Of a stretch of 64,000 nt of DNA, positions 58,021-64,000 are shown in pieces. The notes beneath the pieces were generated by a model. That model was not told where the DNA came from. It ran no database searches and worked only from the letters and a program-made list of their open reading frames with translations. The first letter of the stretch is position 1; each line of letters opens with the position of its first letter. A program made the position numbers and the translations under genes. Origin of the DNA: Paracentrotus lividus (lineage: Eukaryota > Echinodermata > Echinoidea > Camarodonta > Echinidae); contig CALNVZ010003432.1 of assembly GCA_940671915.1 (NCBI GenBank), positions 3,500,201-3,564,200 of the forward strand. Reading direction: 5' to 3'.

Positions 58021-59504
58021 AATTGAAAGAGTATGGTTTTACAGTAACGGACGCAGACCGGAGTCATACAATGAACTTACCAGGCCCATGCGTAAACATA
58101 ATAGAGCCGCTTTTGTCCCCAGACAATTGGGGCCCCGAAATGCATTCAATTCGATTGTCTTGGATCCGCGCCTGTTTTAATGGTTTTAACTGCATCAAGC
58201 TGTTATCAAAACGTTTAAGTTTTGTTTATAATTATTAAAGGGGAAAGTTACAAAGTAATCTCATTTCATGTCTTTAGCACAAAGACGGGAATTTTAAGTT
58301 TACTGTTAAAAAATAGAAGAAATATATAACTCCAAAAAGGAATTGTGCTCATGCATAGATAGAACTGGCCTCACAGAAACGGTAAATGATGAGGACGAGT
58401 TAAATAACTTAAGTTACAGTGACAGAGAAAATCTGAACAAGCAATTATCACAACGGCAGATCCAAGATTTCATGAGGGAGCCCAAAACTTGCATTTCAAA
58501 TGTTTCTAAATACGCCCCAAAGAATCCAACTTTTTTCGTCATAAATGTTGGGTTTAGAGGCACCGCCCCCCCCCCCCGCCTGTATCTGCACATAATGAAC
58601 TACATCGAAGCCGTCTTTCTATATACCTTAATAACCCATTCAGTCATGAAATTATATCACATTACAGCGCTTCTGACGAGTAATGATATATCCATGTTAT
58701 TTAAGAACCCTTTTAACCGGTTCCTTCATAATGGTGGTATCATCTCCATTCAAATCAAATCAAATGGATGAAATTCCGATAAAAGATATGTAAGTGATCA
58801 TATCCATATTTTTTCCATGGCAACTTGTAGAATGGAAAGACCTAGATAGATCCCTGGAGTACATTGCAATCGTAGTATTATCAGATTGTAAGCTATTAAA
58901 TAGGTCACGTCTGATGGGCGAATAGAATAAAAACCCGCTTCTAGAATTATCGAGTATCTTTTCCTCCAGCTATCGGCCTGGATAATTATTCAAACGTACT
59001 CTCTGATTAATCCTTTTCCTTTTTGACATAATCCTGAATAGTAGGTGTGCCTGATGATTAGTGTTACAATCGTCATGATTGTGCATCAAGGGTCGATTAC
59101 ACCATGGTAATAAAGATATCTAAAAATTATAAGGACTAACGTCAGCCGATAACGATTAGCAGATTGGTCGTCTTTACCACATAAAATCAAGGCAAGCACT
59201 AACATGACTAATGAACAATTTCTCGTTAATGCGGCGGTCACAACTCGTCGTAGGCTACGTGGCACGTGCCATCAACGTAGTCGGCGTTGCATGTACAATA
59301 CACGCACAGGTCCTGGGTCACCTTCTGCGATTCCTGCGTTTCTGTAGTAAGGGTATTGTAAAAGCCTCCTGTACGTCGTACATGCATTGTACCTGCAAGG
59401 TACCTCCGCTGCACGAATTTTCTCCGAAATCCATCATAGGGAATTGCACGTCGAAGGTACGGTAGGTATCGTATCGATGAAAATGGTACAAGTAGAAATC
59501 GCAC
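58021..59504. other. Unannotated AT-rich sequence
   Basis: CGGCAGATCCAAGATTTCAT (about 58,454) followed by a C-run at 58,567-58,578 looks like a decayed fragment of the CAGTGGCGGATCCAG-type repeat family. The 142-codon plus frame at 58,343-58,771 runs through it and is not recognised. A GC-richer stretch at 59,225-59,470 has no matching partner. Confidence 0.4.
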
Positions 59505-59990
59505 AGCGTTGTTTAAAAGTTTAAACAACCTGTTGTTTAATGGTTGTTTAAAATATCAACAGTATTGGTAAACGCTTCTCTCCAAAAATAAAAACCCTCC
59601 AACTTTTGGTTAACGCGGCCGGGTATCGAACTCAAGACCTTTTGATTATAAGGCAGACGCTCTATCCACTGAGCCAAGACACGTGTACATACACTGATAT
59701 AATGTGTGAGGCATAAGTCCTTCGCCATGATTGACATGTTTTACTTTGCATGTAACGAGTGATGCCATTGGCTCATGACTATCACGTGACATTTGCCTCG
59801 GCCTTTAAACAAAAACCTGTTTAATACAGTGTAATATGTCTTTGAACAGGTCTTTTTTAAGGCTAAGAAACCTCGCTTTTCCGGTTTCAAACAACAATGT
59901 TTAAATATTCAACAAGAATGTTTAACTTCTAAACCAATATTTTTTTAAACCGCGAAATTTTTAAACCTCGTTCTAACAGTGTGGGGAGCA
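59505..59990. mobile_element. Possible GTTTAAAC-rich transposon containing a tRNA-like insert
   Basis: The left edge CAGCGTTGTTTAAAAGTTT plus AAACAACCTGTT and the right edge TTTAAACCTCGTTCTAACAG plus TGTG contain related inverted words (GTTTAAA/TTTAAAC, CAGCGTT/AACAGTG). Several more TGTTTAAA words lie inside. This may be a small DNA transposon, but the ends match only loosely and I found no target duplication. Confidence 0.35.
59612..59682 (-). repeat. tRNA-like sequence, probable tRNA-derived SINE head
   Basis: On the minus strand the A-box-like GGCTCAGTGG (plus-strand 59,666-59,675) is followed by an anticodon-loop-like CTTATAA (triplet TAT) and a B-box-like GAGTTCGATACC. The 3' part GGCCGCG is shared with the element at 4,261-4,326 (CCCGGCCGCG), so the two are one family. 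As there, a complete acceptor stem is not evident. A degenerate tRNA-Ile(UAU) is the alternative. Confidence 0.6.
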
Positions 59991-62559
59991 TTTCAGGAAA
60001 CAAATATTCACCGATTCTCACTGTTATAAGCTACTGAAATGCTTGCATCTGATTGGCTGAGAGTAAATTTGACGGATAAAACGTCCGAAAAGTCCTTTCA
60101 TGAAACACCTCCCTGATATCTCGGTTTTAGCAAGAAAAAATTATCGGCTTTAATTTAATACCACATCCATAATCGTGTGTTAAGAAATTAATATCAAGAT
60201 AAATTTTCTGTTGCTTGTATCATTTGTGATGTTGATGTAAAGACTGTAGTTTTCCAATATCGTCATTGCTGTGGTATCATTATACCTCTACATGCAGGTG
60301 GAGCAATAATTATAAGGATGTATACTATATAAAATGTAGAGTAAAATTGTACAAATTAGTGCAGCTGGTAATAATATGACACGCGCTGCTTCATCGGGCA
60401 GGCAATCAACACAAATGAATATTATTACCTGAATGTTAGCCAACTTTGTAAAACGATTGTGCGAAACAAATCTGAATAGAGAAAGGATGAAATTGGTTTG
60501 TAACACAAGTTTCCACGAAAAATGAAATGTATTTTAGTTCCATTTAATGCATTAAAAAAAAACAAATAAGAACGATGTCTTTTGTATTGAAATATCGGGC
60601 GCCCGGTGATGAACTTCTTATTAGGATAATGAAGGTTTTGTGTTATTCTTTAAAATAAAAGAAACACCAAGAAGGGATTCCCTACTTAAACTGCCACAGG
60701 TATTGCGTATCATCGGTCATACGAACAATCAACCCGTGGATCCAGACAACTCATTTGAAGAAATGAGGGAAGGGGACGCAGGCGCCATTTTAATGTACAA
60801 GCACAATATTAATGATGATCAGTATAACAACAAAAAAAAAAAGGGGGGGGGGGCATGACTCTTGCGCCCCTCCCTTAATTTGCCACTGCAATAAATATTT
60901 CAGTTTGTCGTCTTCAAATAACATTGTGGTTATAAAGTGCTCCCCTACTTGAGTACTGCATCATGCGCAAAACAAAAAGTTAACACCCCTCGGCCAATAT
61001 TGCAACCACTATACCATATACCAACACCCGCCGCAAGATAATGTTTTCGCTGGTCACGTGACCTTAGGCTTCCACAAATAGGAGGTCGTTTAAGTAATGG
61101 TGAGTGGACACGCGACATGCCACGAGCCTTCTTGAGAAAGTAACTCAAGTCTACCGTTTGATTGACATTTTCCCTCCGCCATTGCATTGCTAAGATGCGT
61201 TATATTGCAAAAGTGGCGCCGATTTATATACAATTTTTTTTTGCGAGTTAGTGGTTTGGATGGAATTCGCTTGAGGGCAGGGGTGTGTGCTCTCGTGTGC
61301 TGAATTTGATAACGTCAGCCGGCCGGCAGAAATCCTCGAGCATATTATTAACAAAGTACACTCTGGGCGTCGGTATAACATTTGATTCTGTATTCGTATA
61401 TACAGGAAGAAGAGAGGCGACATAGAGAAGTACCAGAAATAAATTCGAGTAGTTGAGATGCAGTAGGACTATAGAAAGAAACAGAATATGACATACCAAT
61501 AACAAGAAAGAGAGAGAGAGAGGGCGGGGGGGGATGGAAGACGAGGGGAGACGGACAATAAACGGAAAAGCTGCCTACATGCAGACTGTCTTGCAAAGTA
61601 AACACGATTGATGAAAACAGATGCTTTTGAAGGTTCCGTCAATATTTGAGTGTCATATTTTTTTTCTTGAAGTTTTCAGAAAAAAGTCTATTTCTTATCA
61701 GTTTGTGTGCTACATGAATCTATAAAGTGATCGAGAATATTAATTTTGTCATCATAATAATACTTCAGTCATGCACACCGTTCATAACATTCCATTTTAT
61801 TGATATTGAATCAGATAACTGTACACAAAGTGTAAATAAAGTCAGAGGATTTGGGTCAAGTTCTTGTTGCTAATAACTTCCAAGCCAGCTGATGTGTGCA
61901 TGGACGGTTACCAAACTCTTTACACCGGTTTGGTTTACGCCTTAGCCGAGCCATTCGATCCCCGTTAGTCCCCCGTAGTGCTAGCTTAGCGAAACACTAA
62001 CTTCTCCGCCGGAGTCTATGATCAGATGGCCCAAGCGTAATGAGTTTTTTGTCCACCAATGTTTTCCCGCCAACATCCGAGAGGGTATAGATGAGATGGT
62101 CTAAACCATACAAGGGGGTCAAAAGGCGCTTTTGGATTGGCGTCACATTGCGGGAAAGTATGAACAGCTTTTCATCAAGATTGCCCTGGGAACAAACATT
62201 CGATACCGTCAAGGGCAAGAATAATTGTTATTCTATCGCGCGCCAAAATTTGCAACCACGTGTTATTCAATTTTCCGCAAAGGCGTCAATATTTGTGTTT
62301 GCCACATGCATTTCTAGGGTGTCGGGTTCCATGTGATGGTATCTCCGAAAAGTAAATGCGTATATCGTTTTCAGTTTTTTCCTCACTAGATAATCTGATA
62401 AGCACAAATACCACCCCGGAGGCCTTTTATCCGATGTCATTTTTACTTCATTTCCACACCTTTAGGCTGTACATTGGCAAGTATATACAAAATACAAAAT
62501 ATAACGCAATAGAACGTATGCCGTTTCTGTTTTAGGCTTTTGGATGCTTTTGTGTGTGT
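59991..62559. other. Mostly unannotated AT-rich sequence
   Basis: At 60,830-60,890 an A-run/G-run junction followed by GCGCCCCTCCC and TTTGCCACTGCA resembles one end of the hAT-like repeats. A short (GA)n and G-run lie at 61,507-61,532. The minus-strand frame 61,997-62,218 (73 codons) has an ordinary composition (…LDEKLFILSRN…, …GGKTLVDKKLITLG…) but no family I recognise and no flanking exons. It is a weak candidate exon or old repeat-derived frame. Confidence 0.35.
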
Positions 62560-62649
62560 TTATGTGAGGGTGTGCGTGAATGAGGGTGTATATGTGTGTG
62601 TATGAGTGTGAGGGTAAGTGCAGGAGGGTGTGTGCGTGTGTATGTATGT

Positions 62650-62684
<35 letters not shown>

Positions 62685-62685
62685 G
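62555..62685. repeat. GT-rich and GA microsatellites
   Basis: Imperfect (GT)n/(GTGA)n from about 62,555 to 62,650, then (GA)n to 62,685. A second (GA)n block lies at 62,818-62,840. The minus-strand frames through them are low-complexity Ser/Leu/His/Thr-rich artefacts. Confidence 0.9.
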
Positions 62686-62840
62686 ACAGAGGAAAATATA
62701 CATTTAGGATCAAGTGGGCGCAAAAGAGAGTATTAATGAATGAAAACTGTATAAATAGTTCCATATCTACATAAGATAGCAAAAATAGGTATACAACGAA
62801 ACATGAGTCAGAGGGAGTGAGAGAGAGAGAGAGAGAGAGC

Positions 62841-64000
62841 GCGACAGATAAGATAACAAAAAGGGAGGGAGGAAGGGAAAGAAAGTGTGAAAGAAGAGTG
62901 ATGATACTCAACAATAATTGACGGCCTATACGTTGGCCTGTATTAAACTTGTTTCACATCTAATAAAGATAGCAAGAACGTATAACACGTAATACAATAG
63001 GTATTATGTGATTTATAAATCTAAATGACTTTTCCCATTGAATTGAGACTATGTCCATCATTCCCATGGGATCCTTTGACAAGTTGGAAAATTTGGTAAA
63101 TTTCAATGGGAGGGAAAAGCAAAAAATTCAAAATGATATTTTAAAAAAGTGCTAAGTCGGTCATAAAAAAATATGCCCTGGCAAAAATAAAAAAACAACA
63201 AAAAATAGGAGATTTTACAGATTATTCTCCCGTCTTTCCAACCACTTCTGTTTACAATTTCTCCTCCCTTTGGCTTGTGACACACGCGCATTAAGGAAAG
63301 AAAAGATGGAAGAAACTGAACTGGACAGATCTATTACAAGAAATCGATGAGAAATGGTGAAAGAGGTCGATCTAAATGCAGGACAGATGGAGATATTGGA
63401 CTAGTGAACAGTATGTGAATGCAGTGGTGAACATGATAGGGTCGGATCAGTTCTGGCTTGAAATCGGGATAATTGGTGGCGAGTAGACTGTTCACCGAGT
63501 TCATAAAGGGCATTGTCTTGGGGCCTGTGAGGCCAGAGGGTATTGTCTAGGGGCCAGTGAGGCCAGAGGGTATGGGGTAATTCAAGGGGTGCGGATGTTT
63601 TCAAAAGCGGATCAAGGGACGCAAAAGGCATGCACCCTCTTTTACTTCGTTTCATTTTGTTTTTTATTTTTTGTGGGGGCCGCAAATAAAATGGGCAAGC
63701 ACGTTATTAACAGGCAATTTTAGGCTGCTCCTTGTTTTATTTTTCAAATGTTTGACCCCCTCCCCCTCCCATTTTAAATGTCTGAATTCGTGGTTTGATG
63801 GATGAAGTCACTAGAATGTAGAAACTAAGTCCGAATCTCAAACGCAACATGGACATTCTGTATTAATCTACTTGTGCCACACTTCATCCAGGTGAGGTAA
63901 ATAGTTCAGAAGACATTCTTTGAATGCCTCGGTGCCTTTGAATGGTAGAGTAGAGAAAGAAGGGCATGTGAAATAAAACAAAAACAAAACTAGATACAAT
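62841..64000. other. Unannotated sequence at the window end
   Basis: AT-rich. A short direct repeat GGCCAGTGAGGCCAGAGGGTAT / GGCCTGTGAGGCCAGAGGGTAT-type pair lies at about 63,522-63,573, two ~30-bp units in tandem. No gene seen. Confidence 0.45.

Noticed and set aside
58343-58771. 142-codon plus-strand frame
   Set aside because: It runs through a recognisable repeat fragment (CGGCAGATCCAAGATTT and a C-run) and carries no recognised motif.
1-64000. CRISPR arrays, bacterial operons, phage or rRNA genes
   Set aside because: No regularly spaced identical repeats with unique spacers, no ribosome-binding-site/operon structure and no rRNA-like sequence. The window has animal nuclear repeat content.

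Overview
This window looks like repeat-rich, gene-poor DNA from an invertebrate animal nuclear genome, probably a marine deuterostome and most likely a sea urchin (moderate confidence; no marker gene proves it). The reasons are the AT-rich background, abundant GA/CT and poly-purine microsatellites, a CR1/L2-type LINE fragment ending in an (ATT)n tail, several miniature DNA transposons, tRNA-derived repeat heads, and foldback-like elements whose arms are short tandem repeats, an architecture known from sea urchin TU elements. I find no convincing host protein-coding gene, rRNA, CRISPR array or bacterial-type operon. Most long reading frames are low-complexity translations (Ser/Leu-rich from CT/GA runs, Pro/Gly-rich from C/G runs) or open frames inside repeats.

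Layout. 1-7.6 kb is AT-rich intergenic or intronic DNA with a tRNA-like element (4.26 kb), a MITE with 30-bp perfect inverted ends (5.0-5.25 kb) and a GA tract. 7.6-13.7 kb holds a poly(A)-tailed antisense retrosequence, two GC-richer blocks and a mosaic of locally duplicated segments (7.84/11.92 kb and 11.35/13.12 kb) that differ mainly by 1-base indels. 12.76-13.03 kb and 14.88-15.50 kb are minisatellites. 17.0-19.45 kb is a nest of repeats: inverted TTGGTCTAAT-type arrays, a 216-bp palindrome and the 3' end of a LINE reverse transcriptase.

The dominant structure is a direct tandem duplication of about 18.6 kb: copy A (about 20,138-38,780) is followed immediately by copy B (38,781 to about 57,430). 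Copy B is full of single-base insertions and deletions relative to A and lies just upstream of a 25-N gap (57,847-57,871). This suggests an assembly artefact (gap filling from noisy long reads, or an uncollapsed haplotype), although a real recent duplication cannot be excluded. Each copy carries the same series: a ~97-bp hairpin MITE, inverted GGTTCGT arrays, a ~680-bp foldback, a ~160-bp hAT-like MITE, a degenerate 16-mer inverted array, a TTAA-flanked element, a TU-like element with 16-bp tandem-repeat arms, a decayed LINE tail, and a ~1.29-kb hAT element (with a perfect 8-bp target duplication in copy A).

Downstream of the gap (57.9-64.0 kb) are microsatellites, a second tRNA-like repeat head inside a GTTTAAAC-rich element, and otherwise featureless AT-rich DNA. 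The genes do not work together as a system. What the window shows is layered mobile-element history, with at least five separate cases of short tandem arrays in inverted orientation, plus assembly noise.
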